Shown: positions 37,020 to 47,459, counted from the first letter of the stretch. The stretch: 64,000 bases of DNA from Cephalopachus bancanus (GCA_027257055.1 JAPVLO010000133.1:3038001-3102000); one strand, 5' to 3'. The notes: generated by a model not told the origin, from the letters alone. Numbers and translations: made by a program.

Positions 37020-37345
37020 CAATTGTCATCACGGACTTCGCAGCAACTTGGATGCTATAATACTCAGTGATCTATCACAGAAATAAAGAACTGAGTACCA
37101 CAAAGTTCTCACTCATAAGTGAACCCTGAACATTTACCACAATAGCCTAAGAAAGGGATGGGCAGTAGCCAGAAACTGCTAAAGGAGGGAGAGGGGAGAG
37201 CACATTTAAGGGTAGGCAAAGTGGGAACCAAAGGGAATCAAACCAGGTGAAGTGGGAACCAAAGGGAGGCCAAACGTTACCTGTACAATGACCACTTGTA
37301 TACCTAATCCTGAATTGTACCCCACAAACTTAAAATAAAAAGGCA
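37020..37345 (+). mobile_element. L1 3' end, lineage family
   Basis: Same ORF2 end and 3' UTR as at 7508: 'agtgatctatcacagaaata', 'gttctcactcataagtgaac', 'aagaaagggatgggcagtag', 'ctgaattgtaccccacaaac'. It has an internal duplication of 'aagtgggaaccaaaggga' (about 37210-37270). Confidence 0.88.
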
Positions 37346-37510
37346 GAGATATACTGAGATAACTTCACATACGTTACCTAATTTAATGTTCACAGCAACT
37401 CCATGGTCACTAAGTTCAGTCCTTTTTAAATATTTGCCTTTCTTAAATTTAATATGGAAATGAAGAAGTCTGATATTGGTGATTATCTGATTAGGTATCC
37501 ACTGAAAAAG

Positions 37511-37577
37511 TCAACTGGGCATTTTGGCATTGGTCTGTAGTCCTAGCTACTCAAAAGTTTAAGGCAGAAAGATCCCT
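37511..37577 (+). repeat. Degenerate Alu fragment
   Basis: 'ggtctgtagtcctagctact' followed by 'caaaagtttaaggcagaaag' is a worn Alu right-arm start. Short. Confidence 0.45.
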
Positions 37578-37696
37578 GGATCTTTAAATCAAGTGTTTTA
37601 AAGTATATATTATAATGTTTGAACACATTTTTATTGCTTTTATTGTGTGTATCCCATTTGATTTCAATCTGAGATTTTGTGTAGTGAAAGAAAAAA

Positions 37697-37895
37697 CTCA
37701 AGCTTCAAATATGACAAATTTGTTTTAAATATTGGCTCCACCACTCACAAGATGAATGAACATGACAGACTATTTGATTCTGTCTTTCCTGACCTATAAA
37801 ATAAGAATAATAGCATCTACCTTCTAGTGCTACTTGAAGTTTAACTTGGGTAACATTTGTAACAGGTCCCAGCACAGAGACCAGTAACTGTTTCT
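37697..37895 (+). repeat. MIR SINE (diverged)
   Basis: 'ttggctccaccactcacaag', 'ctgacctataaaataagaat', 'aatagcatctaccttctagt', 'ggtcccagcacagagaccag' in MIR order. Confidence 0.65.
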
Positions 37896-37959
37896 TCTTT
37901 TCCTCTCCCCTCAAAAGTCACACACATTTAAAATAAAAGAGTCCTACTTCAAAACAGTT

Positions 37960-38600
37960 GATATGCTGACTGGGCACTGTCATTTGATGTGTGGACTGTA
38001 TTAGACAGCACAGACCCTACTTTGGTCTCCAAATATCTGTGGACTTTGTCTGCCTGATCTCTTCTTGTTGACTTAGTAACCTACCACCAGATGGCAGAAG
38101 ATGTGTGATGAATTTGATGCATGAGGGCATCTTGACTGGGAAGAAGCTGTGCATTCCAGAGCAGAGAGCAAATAGAATAGTATAGACTCTTCCCACCGAT
38201 GGACAGAGACATTAGGTGTGCGATTCCTACTATCCATAAGGAAATAATGCTTAAGATCTCTGCAACTCTTAAGAACCATAGTCAACATGTCGCAGGAAAG
38301 CTCTTGTCCAAGCTAGAATTCACAGTCACACAGATCAGCTTCCCAGCAGAAGAAGTAAGTTGGTGTGTATCTAAATTAACCTGATTCTGACTCAAGTACC
38401 ATACTAATGAAAAAATAGCAGAAACTAATTATAACACAATAAATTTTTAAAACTGATTTCATACAAATATAATATATATGTATGTGTGTGGTTATGTATA
38501 TCATATAACAATGATAAATAAATATTTTTAAGTTGGATGAAGAAAATCTCTACTTTGCAAAAAAAATTCTAACTAATAAATGCAGAAGGGAAGATAGAAT
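37960..38600. other. Unique DNA, shares a block with 39620-39712
   Basis: About 80 bases around 38246-38325 ('cttaagatctctgcaactct') loosely resemble 39632-39712 ('cttaagatctcttccagctc'). Possibly both are remnants of one old SINE. Confidence 0.35.
38084..38097 (+). promoter_or_regulatory. CTCF-like core motif
   Basis: ccaccagatggcag fits every position of the CTCF core CCASYAGRKGGCRS, with suitable bases just upstream. It lies in unique DNA outside recognised repeats. A motif alone does not prove binding. Confidence 0.4.
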
Positions 38601-38607
38601 TCAAAAA

Positions 38608-38882
38608 TCGGGCAAGATGTGGTGTCTCACACTTGTAATCCTAGCACTTTGTGAGTCAGGCAAGAGGATCGCCTGAGCCCAGGGGTTGGAGACTAGCCTG
38701 GGCAACATGGTGAGACCTCATCTCTACAATCGAACTTTTTTTTTAAATTAGCCAGGCATGGTGGCACACACCTGTAGTTACAGCTACTTGGAAGGCTGAG
38801 GCAGAAGAATCATTTGAGCCCAGCGGGTTGAAGTTGCAATGGCTGTGAGCGTGCCACTGCACTCCAGCCTGGGCAGCAGAGT
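38608..38882 (+). mobile_element. Alu (old), tail lost
   Basis: Sense dimer: 'gcctgagcccaggggttgga', 'gagacctcatctctacaatc', 'ccactgcactccagcctggg'. It stops at 'gcagagt' without the final bases or an A tail. The CTACAAT linker hints at early lineage type. Confidence 0.88.
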
Positions 38883-39149
38883 AATCACCACTTGCAGCCA
38901 CCATAAAAATAATTGATTGAGATAAAGAGTCAATGATAGGTGGATGAAAAATTGTTGAAGAACAAGATAGTAACACAGTTTGAAAGTATTGCTTTCCCAA
39001 ATACTATTAATTTAAAAGAGAAATGTATATTTTATAGTGGGGAAATCTGATGAACCTCATTTTAATCAAAAGTTCAAATTTAGCATAGCTGATAATAGCA
39101 CAAACTGATCTAATATGTTACTAATTAGGTTACTGAGAAGGATGTGATA

Positions 39150-39595
39150 TATAGCTCTGCAGCATTTCTGCCAAAAGATATTTAACCTGAATGATGAGAA
39201 AATCACTGGACAAATCCACATTGAAGGACAATCTGCAAAACAACTAAAATTGACTCTCTAAAAGGCCAAAAAAAGACTCCTCAAAGGGCCAAAAAGAGTG
39301 CCCTAAATTAAAGAACCCTGAAAAGGTATGACAAGTAAAAGCAACGCATGATCCTGGATTTTTAACTTTTTTAAAAAAGCTTTTTAAAACACCTATGAAG
39401 GATGTTGTTGGAACAATTGTGAAATGTTTAATATGGACAGCAAATTAGATAATAGTGTTGTGTTCATGTTGATGTCTTGAGTATGATATTATTTGGTTAT
39501 GTCAAAGAATGTCCATTTCTTAGAAAACATGAACTGAAGAGGGAAGTATCAGGAAGGCTACAGCTAACTCTCCAATGGCTCCAAAAAAAAAAAAA
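39150..39595 (+). repeat. Ancient L1M 3' UTR
   Basis: Motif order of an old L1M UTR: 'ggacaaatccacattgaagg', 'acaatctgcaaaacaactaa', 'cgcatgatcctggatttt', 'ggatgttgttggaacaattg', 'attagataatagtgttgtg', 'gagtatgatattatttggtt', 'gtcaaagaatgtccatttct', 'tctccaatggctcc', A-rich end. Confidence 0.6.
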
Positions 39596-39854
39596 ATTAT
39601 ATGCTGTCTACTCTTTTTCTTCCATGCATGAGAAGGCAATACTTAAGATCTCTTCCAGCTCCTAAGAGCGACAGCCCACATGTTTCAGGAAAGCCATTCT
39701 TACATAGAATAGCAAGAGAGAGAGAGCATCCAAGCACAAAGGTGACAAATGTTAGTAAACGAATATAGGTCATGAGTTCATGAGTGTTTATTATACTATT
39801 CTTGGATGTGCTTTTACTATGAGATTGAACTTCATTTGGGGCTATTTTTTCTAA

Positions 39855-39926
39855 TTTTTTAAAAATTTTATACTTTAATTGACAATAACAATGGTACCTA
39901 TGCAGGGGGTACATAGTGATGTTTTT

Positions 39927-39971
<45 letters not shown>

Positions 39972-40165
39972 TAATGCATACTGACCCTAGACCCTATCAG
40001 GGTAGTTAACATGTCCAGTATCTCAAACACATTTACTTGTGTTGAGAATATTTGATAGTCTCCTTCTAGTTATTTGAAACTACATACTATTGCTAACTAT
40101 ACAGTTGTATTTCTAAACAATTGTAGGATCATTCAAATTAACAATAATATTTGTTTCTATTATGA
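39855..40165 (-). mobile_element. L1 3' UTR fragment with (AC)n
   Basis: Antisense L1 3' UTR: 'tatactttaattgacaataa', 'gtacatagtgatgtttttgt', 'catgtccagtatctcaaaca', 'agtctccttctagttatttg', 'aactatacagttgtatttc'. An (AC)n run at 39929-39967 has expanded within it. Confidence 0.65.
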
Positions 40166-41100
40166 TTCTGGAAAACCTCCTTTGAAAAATTTATGTCAGT
40201 TCTAGCCACCCTTCTGGGGATAAACCCAAGAAAAATACGTATGGAAGATTAAATGAATCAATAAGTGAAATGAAAAGTCAGTCCCTACATGTTATCATAA
40301 GAAGGTGGTCTGAATCAGCCAGTTCCCAAAGGTGTAGGGCAAGTGCTTACGCTCCTCCCTCTCTGCTCTTCTGATTACATAATACTTTTTCTCTTAAAGT
40401 TCCTAGATTACAGAAATAGCTCATGCTGGAGGGAGGGACAATTTCCTTCTTATGATGGCAAGGGCGACAGTGTAGACCTTTATTAAACTTCTGAATTGCC
40501 TTTTCAGTTGGAACCACAGAGATGACTACCAGTGTCTCTATTACGTGGCTGCTCTGAGCTCTGGCCCTGTGCCCATCTGTAAGGCCACGTGGGGGCTCCA
40601 CAAGACAGCAGCACATATCATTACCTGAATTTATTCTCTACCTGGAATGGAAGTGGGTCAGCACATTCTCATCTGAGAAAGGTCACACTTCACAGCTTCT
40701 CCTAGCACCCCCGCAGCTTTCCCTTACGTTATTACATTGTTCAGGGCTCCACCGAGTCTATTTTGACATTTTTTTTAAGTGGGAAAGTTGGTATGGTGTC
40801 TGTGATCCACTGAAATATATTTTCTAAAGGACACAGTCCTTTAGAAAATGGGGGGCCCGATGCCTTCCCATTCCCCGTATCTTCTGTGCTTGACCTTCAG
40901 CCATGTCAGCCTGGAGAGTCTATAGGAATCTGACAGATGTTGAAAGACACAACATGCCCAGGAATTCATTCTGAAGTGGACTGACTGAACTGGGCGATCC
41001 TCAGGTCCTTTCTTCTTCCTACACAGTTGCTTAGCATTGTGCCATTTATAAAAGTGTGTCTGTCTTTGGGACTACTATGTTAACCTGAATCCAGAAAAAA
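40166..41100. other. Unique DNA with a strong hairpin
   Basis: No gene or family recognised. Contains the perfect hairpin at 40819-40849. Confidence 0.45.
40819..40849. repeat. Perfect 14-bp hairpin, 3-base loop
   Basis: Arms attttctaaaggac (40819-40832) and gtcctttagaaaat (40836-40849) with loop aca. No mismatch. No T run follows as in a pol III terminator, and nothing else suggests an RNA gene. Confidence 0.95.
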
Positions 41101-41129
41101 AAAAAACCCACAGGATTTCAACTGTTTCC

Positions 41130-41315
41130 AGGTGGCTTAGACAAACTGCCTCATCTCTCTGTATTTCTGCTGCCTCATTTCTAAAACAGTGGTGAGTGCA
41201 TGGGAATTAAATGAGAATGTGAATGTCCTGCTCAATCACAAACTCCTGGAGAATAGGGACTTCCTCATTCATCTTTGTGTCACAACACCAAGGACTTTAA
41301 ATACATGTTTGATTG
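41130..41315 (+). repeat. MIR and L2 tail (diverged)
   Basis: 'ctgctgcctcatttctaaaa' and 'gaattaaatgagaatgtgaa' fit MIR. 'ctcctggagaatagggactt' and 'acatgtttgattgaata' fit an L2 end. A 15-base tandem (gaatattgtacctga twice) follows at about 41314-41345. Confidence 0.5.
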
Positions 41316-41581
41316 AATATTGTACCTGAATATTGTACCTGAATATAGATAGATGCCCCAACAAAGACAGACTCCTGTTCCCATATAGCCTAGGGAGGAA
41401 CATTTTAACTAATGCGTTCCATGGATGTATGCTATTACACTTGATGTGCATAACTCCATTTTCTCTGTCTTTGTTGCTGTTTTTATATTGAATGGTGACA
41501 ATTCTTAGAAACAAGAAAATACTGGTCTCAATTTAAATATACTGCAATGCTGTCTTCAAATTAGATGGTTAAGATGAACAG

Positions 41582-41887
41582 AACAGCCGAGTTCAGTGGC
41601 TCAGCCTGTAATCCCGTGCTTTGGGAGGCTGAGGTGAGTGGATTGCCTGAGCCCATGGGTTCGAGACCCGCCTGGGCAACTTGGTGAGACTTCATCTCTA
41701 CAATAAATCAAAAAATTAACCGGGCGTGGTAGCGCGTGCGTGTAGTTCCAGCTACTTGGAAGGCTGAGGCAGAAGGATCACCGGAGTACAGCGGGTGGAG
41801 GCTTCAGTGGCCGGGAGCAGCTACTGCACTCCAGTCTGGGCGACGGAGTGAGACTCCAACTCAAAAAAAAAAAAAAAAAAAAAAAAA
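41582..41887 (+). mobile_element. Young lineage-specific Alu
   Basis: Full-length with the short head, 'gggttcgagacccgcctggg' B-box region, 'ctacaataaatcaaaaaatt' and a tail of about 29 A. The flanks share aagatgaacag (41571-41581, 41888-41898). The long pure A tail argues for a young insertion. Confidence 0.95.
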
Positions 41888-41959
41888 AAGATGAACAGGG
41901 CAATGAAAATATTATTTAAATATTATTCAAATACAATACCAGCAAACTTATCTGTGAAA

Positions 41960-42235
41960 AGCTAGATAACAAATATCTTGACTTTATGGTCTATATTGTC
42001 TCTGTCACAACTACCCAACACTGCAAGTGCAGAGGGAAAGCAGCTATCATAGGTAATATATACATGAATGACCATGACTGTGTTTTGATAAAACTTTATT
42101 TATGGACACTGAAATTTGAATTCTATATCATTTTCATGTGTCTCAAAATATTATTTCTTTGATTTTTGTTTTAAACATTTAAAAATGTAAAAAAGCATTA
42201 TTATCTCAGACACCACGCAAACACAGGTAGTTTGG
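41960..42235 (+). mobile_element. hAT-type DNA transposon fragment
   Basis: 'ggtctatattgtctctgtca', 'caactacccaacactgc', 'gctatcataggtaatatata', 'ataaaactttatttatggac', 'tgaaatttgaattctatatc', 'aaacatttaaaaatgtaaaa' follow a familiar hAT-Charlie consensus. Confidence 0.65.
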
Positions 42236-42239
42236 GGTT

Positions 42240-42740
42240 AGGATAATTGTTAGGATATCACTTGTGTTCAGATAGCACATGAATTTATCAAGCATTTTTA
42301 CATCAATCTAAAGTTCAACTTCTGAAAGCATGAGTTAAATAGATATCAGATTAGAATTCCTATTTTAATAAGAAAGAGTTAAGACAACTGTTAACTGCTT
42401 CTTTAGAAGGTGGTCCTGTATCAGAAATGTGCTCATTTGTTTTTCATTGCTTTCTAATAACAACCAAGATTTCCAAAACTATCAGTGAAATGTAAAAATT
42501 ATTTTTACTGAGTGTAGGTGATTTAAAGTGATTAAATTAGGCATGCTTCAATAGACTTTAATGGTGTTTAAACACTACTGAAGAGAACATTTATTCACTC
42601 ATTTTATATAATGATTATTCCCCCACAATACTAACAAATTTAAAGGTGCCATGCATGCTTTGGGAAATAAACATACTGGATACACACATACACACACACA
42701 CACATAAATAGTGCCCCCAAAACCTGGAATTTATTTATTC
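42240..42740. other. AT-rich unique DNA with a CA repeat
   Basis: No gene. A (CA)n run at 42681-42704. Confidence 0.45.
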
Positions 42741-42755
42741 TTACATGCTTAAACT

Positions 42756-43130
42756 TCAGTCACTTTCAAAGTACTCTTTGTTTGAGCCAAGATGCTTTTT
42801 CCACTGTTCAAACAGTTTTTGAACTCGTCAACTTTGATGCCTTTTAGTGCTTCTGTCATTTTTTTGTTTAACCTCTTCCACGTTGGCAAAATGTTTCTCT
42901 CTGAGGACTTTTTTCATCCAGGAAAAAAAAAATCAGGTGAACAGGGAAGGTGGGGCACAGGGGTCATGCCAGTTTTGGTCAAAAATAGTTGAACACTCAG
43001 CATGGTGTGGGCAGGTACACTCATAAATCATCCATCATTAAATGGGCAAACACGTTGAAAGAGTCTCCAAAAAATAATTCACTGAAGCCAAACTCGGCCT
43101 CTCACAATAATGCTAGCTGGAACACTGATG
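42756..43130 (-). pseudogene. Mariner transposase remnant (C-terminal third)
   Basis: The minus strand, read across several frames, gives mariner landmarks in order: a YCE block (about 43110), WMI (about 43035), PAHTMLSVQLFLTKTGM (about 43015-42965), a truncated proline-rich PH-PYSPDL region, FFL-like text, a KK..RE..FA region, and EQWKKHLGSNKEYFESD followed by a preserved TGA stop (42756-42758). At least three frameshifts and internal stops break it. It covers roughly the last third of a transposase of about 345 residues. The EYFESD end differs from the NHFEHLL end of the miniature elements, so this is a different mariner subfamily. It is a dead fossil. Confidence 0.75.
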
Positions 43131-43237
43131 CCAATGGGATCCTGGGACACGTATCTAGCATAGGAAACCTGTACTACAAGGGCCCCACCTTCCAAAAGAT
43201 AATTTCAGGTTTCCTTGAGGCCCCCATATAAAATATG

Positions 43238-43444
43238 CAGGGGTGCCAAAAAAAGCATACACATTCTAACAGATGATTGCCGTAATCAGAAGTGTCTAGA
43301 CATTGATGGTAACCACTTTGAGCACCCCTTGTAATCGCAGAAGTCAAACATGACTTGTATTCTTTTGTTATTGGTATATATTGAGTATCACAATTTTAAT
43401 ACAGTATTTTCTTTTCTTAAAATGTATACATTTTCTTGGCACCA

Positions 43445-43446
<2 letters not shown>
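43238..43446 (+). mobile_element. Mariner-type miniature element, copy B
   Basis: 209 bases, alignable end to end with 19713-19918. Left terminal repeat begins caggggtgccaaaaaaagca; the right end, read inward, contains ggtgccaagaaaatgtatac. Bases 43286-43334 still read CLDIDGNHFEHLL plus stop, a mariner C-terminus. The flanking TA has decayed to tg and tt. A (TG)n run abuts its right end. Confidence 0.83.

Positions 43447-43447
<1 letters not shown>

Positions 43448-43501
<54 letters not shown>
43448..43501 (+). repeat. (TG)n microsatellite, about 27 units
   Basis: Uninterrupted TG run directly after the mariner miniature element. Its two strands give false open frames on either side. Confidence 0.98.
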
Positions 43502-43504
<3 letters not shown>

Positions 43505-43734
43505 ATACACTCTTCCAAATTTGGTGGGTTTAGTGTTTGTCAACAGCAGGGAAAGAATTCTACACATCCAAAAGGAAGCTAAAATGTGTAAAAGACTCTT
43601 ATCAAGAAACAACAATTATGTTAGATAATTGTTCACTCTTCTCTAGTTGATTTGCCCAAACTTTCAAAGCTCTATGCTTGAAAACCTGTGTCCATATTTC
43701 CTGTATAAGTGTTGCAAGGGATGGAGTGGATGAA

Positions 43735-44480
43735 GTTATTCATTTAACAAATATTTACTGAGTTCCTCTTATATGCCAAAGACTGCTAAGACATTGGCAA
43801 AGTAGTGGTGAACCAGGCAAACATGTTCTCTCCTCTCATAAGGTTTATATTATAGTGGGGAAAGATGAACAAATAAGAAGGCATGTGAGATAACAATGGT
43901 CGCAATGCAAAGAATTTTAATAGGCTAATGCAGCAGAGAGTAAATACCAGGAAGACCAGTGAAACCCGGTGATCAGGAAAAGGTCTCCTGGAGAAGTAAC
44001 ACTGAAGTTGTGATTTAACTGGCTAGAAGAAGCTGGTTGCATCAAGAGCAGGGAAAGCACATATCAGGCAGAGACAACCACCAGTGCAAAGGCCTAAGGT
44101 GAGAATGAGTTGTTCTAGTTGAGAAACAAAAAGGATATCTGTTTGTAATGCTTTGTAAGCCAGGGTAAGAACTTTGGGTCTTATTCTAAGTGCAATGGGA
44201 CAAAAACTTAAGGAGGGAGATCAGTAAGGAAGGCATGGTTATAGCTCAAACCAGAGATGGCTGTGGCTGCCAGCAGGGTAATAACAATGGAGTTGGAAAG
44301 AAATGGAGGCAGAAAAGGTAGGTCTCTCTCGAAGGTAAAAGCAGCAAGTATGTAGAAGATGAGATGTGGGAGGCAAGGAAAAGAGGAATCGAGGATGACC
44401 CCTCAAATCTTGGTTTAGCAGCTGGGTGGGTAAAGTTACCACCTGCTGAGAAGGCAAGATAGGAAAATAGATTTCAGGTG
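43735..44480 (-). repeat. L2 LINE, long antisense copy
   Basis: Excellent antisense L2: 'tcatttaacaaatatttact', 'ataaggtttatattatagtg', 'gaaaaggtctcctggagaag', 'accagtgcaaaggcctaagg', 'taagaactttgggtcttatt', 'ggaatcgaggatgacccctc', 'agcagctgggtgggtaaag'. About 750 bases, among the better-preserved ancient repeats here. Confidence 0.85.
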
Positions 44481-44524
44481 GGGGAAGATCAAGAGTTCTG
44501 TTTGAGTCGGATTAAACTTGAAAT

Positions 44525-44645
44525 ATTGTCATAGTTTCATGGGGCTGTTGTAACAAATGACCACAAACTAGGTGGGTTAAAACAATAGAAATTTATTCTC
44601 TCAGAGTTCCGAGGGCCAGAAGTTCAAAATCAAGGTGTGGGCAGG
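44525..44645 (-). mobile_element. MaLR-type LTR fragment
   Basis: 'gtttcatggggctgttgtaa', 'ccacaaactaggtgggttaa', 'cagaagttcaaaatcaaggt': the same LTR class as at 13800-14230, cut short where the next LTR starts. Confidence 0.65.
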
Positions 44646-44679
44646 GTAATGAATTCTAGTGAGTTCGTTCTAATCCTAC

Positions 44680-45245
44680 ACCTGTTGAAAACTGAAATGA
44701 GCTCTTCAAGTGAGAGAGAAAGCAGCATAATAATTAAGAGCAGAAAACTTCTACAAGCAAAGAGAGAAGGTAGCAGAATATGCCACCCAAAAAATGTGCT
44801 ACTCTCGCTTGAGGATTATTTTGAGAAACAAGAGAAACTCTGAAAACAGAAGTTACCCTTTTGTAGGATAAATTTACACTTATAAAGGAAATCTCAATTT
44901 GCAAGGTTGTCTCTCTATAACAGGAAGAGAAGAATAACTAAATCACAAGAACAAACCTTCCTCTTGCTTATGTATATTCCTGGTCACATCCCCACAACTG
45001 GCCTTCCCCACACCCTTCCTCTTTTGTCTTCAGCTGAAGATTATATATAAACCTGAATTCTAAGCCACCTCAGAGAGTTATTCTCTCCTTGAGTTTTTCC
45101 CCATGTTTATGTGAAGTTTAGGTACACATGTTAGTAAACTGCAGTTTGTTTTTCTGCTGTTAACCTCCCTTTCGTTGCAGGGATCCCAGTTTACTGAGGT
45201 CCAAGAATTTTAAAGGAGAGAGGAAAAATTATTTTTCTCCCCTAA
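44680..45245 (+). mobile_element. ERV LTR (class I-like)
   Basis: 'ccacccaaaaaatgtgctac', 'aacaagagaaactctgaaaa', 'gcaaggttgtctctctataa', TATA-like 'gattatatataaacctga' (about 45040), 'ccccatgtttatgtgaagtt', 'tgttagtaaactgcagtttg' in place of a good AATAAA, and the end 'gaggaaaaattatttttctc'. A solo LTR; no internal viral text is seen. Confidence 0.6.
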
Positions 45246-45405
45246 AATAGCCTGGATTTAATTCCTTATGCTACCACTCACTAGTTGTGAGACTTTGGTC
45301 AGATTATTTGGCCTCTGCCTTCCCCTCTTTTTCTCTCTGAAAAGTGAGACTATTACAATGCAATTCTGACTTTACCTGGAATTAGATGAAACTTCACAGA
45401 CTAGA
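45246..45405 (+). repeat. MIR SINE
   Basis: 'atgctaccactcactagttg', 'gagactttggtcagattatt', 'tggcctctgccttcccctct', 'cctggaattagatgaaactt'. Confidence 0.75.
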
Positions 45406-45434
45406 GGTTCAAATATCACAAGACTACCCTCACT

Positions 45435-46080
45435 TCAAACACTAGCCACAGACTCAAGGGTTCCCAGGCCACATGGGAACAAATGACTGCAAATTTCTTA
45501 ACAAATGACTGCAAATTTGGAGGCTCTCACAAACTCTCCAGGTTTGATAATTTGCTAGAACAACTCACAGAAATCAGGAAAGCACTGTGCTATCACAGTT
45601 TTATTACAGCAAAAGGATACATGTTAGAATCAGTAAAAAGAAGTAACACACAGGATGTGGTCTGGGAGGGTCTCAAATCCAAATCCGAAGGTTCCGAGGC
45701 TTCTTCCTGTGGGGTCCTGACACACCAACCCCACCCAAGCTTCTGTGTCCAAGATTTTACTTGGGTTTCATTATATAGGTATGACTGACAGAATCATTGA
45801 CCATGTAATTGGACTCAATCTCCAGTCCTCCACCACGAAGAGATTGGCCTGATATTGCATGGGTCAAAGCCCCAACTCGCTAATCACATAGCTGGTCTTT
45901 CCAGCAGAGTCAGCCCTCATCCTGAAAGAGGAGCTACCATGAACCATCACATTAGCATGATCCATCAGAGACAACCATGAAGAGCAAAAACACTCCTATC
46001 ACTCAGGAAATTCCGAGGACTTAAAGACTGCCCACTGTGAGCCAGTGAGAAAAACCAGTCAAATCCTTGATTATATAACA
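45435..46080 (-). mobile_element. ERVL-type LTR, antisense
   Basis: 'cagttttattacagcaaaag', 'tgtggtctgggagggtctca', 'tgggtttcattatataggta', 'tgtaattggactcaatctcc', 'aatcacatagctggtctttc', 'cactcctatcactcaggaaa', 'ttccgagg' follow a common ERVL LTR consensus in antisense. A 22-base tandem duplication (aacaaatgactgcaaattt at 45478 and 45500) lies near one end. Confidence 0.7.
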
Positions 46081-46081
46081 G

Positions 46082-46215
46082 GGGGTAATGACAAAACTTA
46101 CCTCAAAGGGTTGTAGTGAGTATTAAAAAAACTAATTAGTGTAAGGTAGTTAAAACACTGCCTGGCACTGGAAAAGTTAGCAATTATTAGTCACTAAACA
46201 TTAGCTATTTTCACA
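46082..46215 (+). repeat. MIR SINE, second half
   Basis: 'ttacctcaaagggttgtagt', 'gagtattaaaaaaactaatt', 'acactgcctggcactggaaa', 'gcaattattag' fit the 3' half of MIR. Confidence 0.75.
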
Positions 46216-46219
46216 TATG

Positions 46220-46570
46220 TTTAATAGGTATTATCAAATCTCATACTCATGCTGCATGCTCCTCACTAAGAAAGATAATCTGCCTTGACTTCTCTAAATG
46301 TAACAGATCCCATGGAAATTCTTGCAAAGGCATCTTTGCATCTTTCTTGATGATCTGTGCCAAGTTTCTAATAGAGCACCATTGTGTACCAAACATAGTG
46401 CAGTTCTTATATAAAACCTAAAAAGTGTTTAGTCACTGGAAGGCTTACTAGCAATCAATAATCCAGATTAAAACTTCCAATTACAATGAAATATAACCAA
46501 GTTATATTTTCCATTTTGTGTTCTTTTTTTATATTCAGTAGTAACCTTTGAAAGTAAAGTCAATTCATAA
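46220..46570. other. Unique DNA
   Basis: No gene or recognised repeat. Confidence 0.4.
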
Positions 46571-46574
46571 AAGG

Positions 46575-47180
46575 TTTTGTTTTTTTGTTTTTTACTTTAT
46601 TATAGAGATATGGGCTACAAATCAGGATTAGGTACATAAGTAATCTATATGCAGGTGAAGTTTGGGCTTCCAACCGGTCCTCACTTCTCCTGGGTTAGGA
46701 CTGGGTACCCTTATGTTGCCACATTCCCCCCACCCACCCCCAGCAGTGTCCTGCTACTGTCAATTCCTCCCTTGTGTCAATGTGGTTAATGTTCAGGCTC
46801 GATTTATGAGTGTGAACATGTGGTATTCAGTTCTTTGTTTCTGTGATAGATCACTGTATGATTGTTTCCAACTCCATCCAATTTGCTGCAAAGTCCATTA
46901 TTTTGTCCTTCTTTATGGCTACGTTGTGTTCCATCATATATATGTACCACATTTTCTTTATCCAGTCCAGCTTTTATGGGCAACAGGTTTGGTTCCATGT
47001 TTTTGCTATTGTGAAAAGTGCAGTAATAAACATAGGTATGCAGTTGTCTTTTTTGTACAATATATCCTCTGGGTGTATTCTCAGAAGGGGGATTGCTAGA
47101 TCATATGGAAGGTCAATTTCTAGTTCCTTTAGAAATCACCACTCTATTTTCCCCAGAGATTGAAGTGGTTTGCACTTCCA
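46575..47180 (-). mobile_element. L1 3' end, lineage family
   Basis: Antisense L1 with T-rich tail (46577-46594): 'gcaggtgaagtttgggcttc', 'gtcaatgtggttaatgttca', 'cagttctttgtttctgtgat', 'tttgtccttctttatggcta', 'gtaccacattttctttatcc', 'gggggattgctagatcatat', ending near 'cagagattgaagtggtttg'. It holds the end of ORF2 and the 3' UTR, 5'-truncated. Confidence 0.92.
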
Positions 47181-47181
47181 C

Positions 47182-47455
47182 CAAGTGCCAGGTGCTGCTC
47201 TGAGGAACCCACTCTAGGTGTTAAACGGTGAACCAAACAGTGGCCTTCAACGAGCTTGTATTTCAATGGGAAATTCAAATAATAACCGCATTTTTAAAAT
47301 ACATATATTTTAAATACATACATTATTACTGTGGTTTATAGTAAACAATAAAGTTGAATTGGGGGAGAGTGACATTTTAATTGGGTGGTCAGAGACATTT
47401 TATCCAAGGAGGCAGCACTTGAGGTAAATCTGGAATGAAACAGCTCGCGTGTCTC
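47182..47455 (-). repeat. L2 LINE, antisense
   Basis: 'caagtgccaggtgctgctct', 'gaaccaaacagtggccttca', 'gagcttgtatttcaatggga', 'gggtggtcagagacatttta' match the antisense L2 3' region. The lineage L1 landed at or near its end. Confidence 0.75.
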
Positions 47456-47459
47456 CTGA

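Noticed and set aside
43448..43501. TG run as a possible part of the mariner element
   Set aside because: Copy A lacks it and ends cleanly at TA, so the run is outside the element.
45478..45518. Possible CRISPR-like direct repeats
   Set aside because: Only two units in tandem with no spacers, in a mammalian genome; simple local duplication.
46662..47163. 145- and 106-codon overlapping plus-strand frames
   Set aside because: Antisense translation of an L1 3' end.
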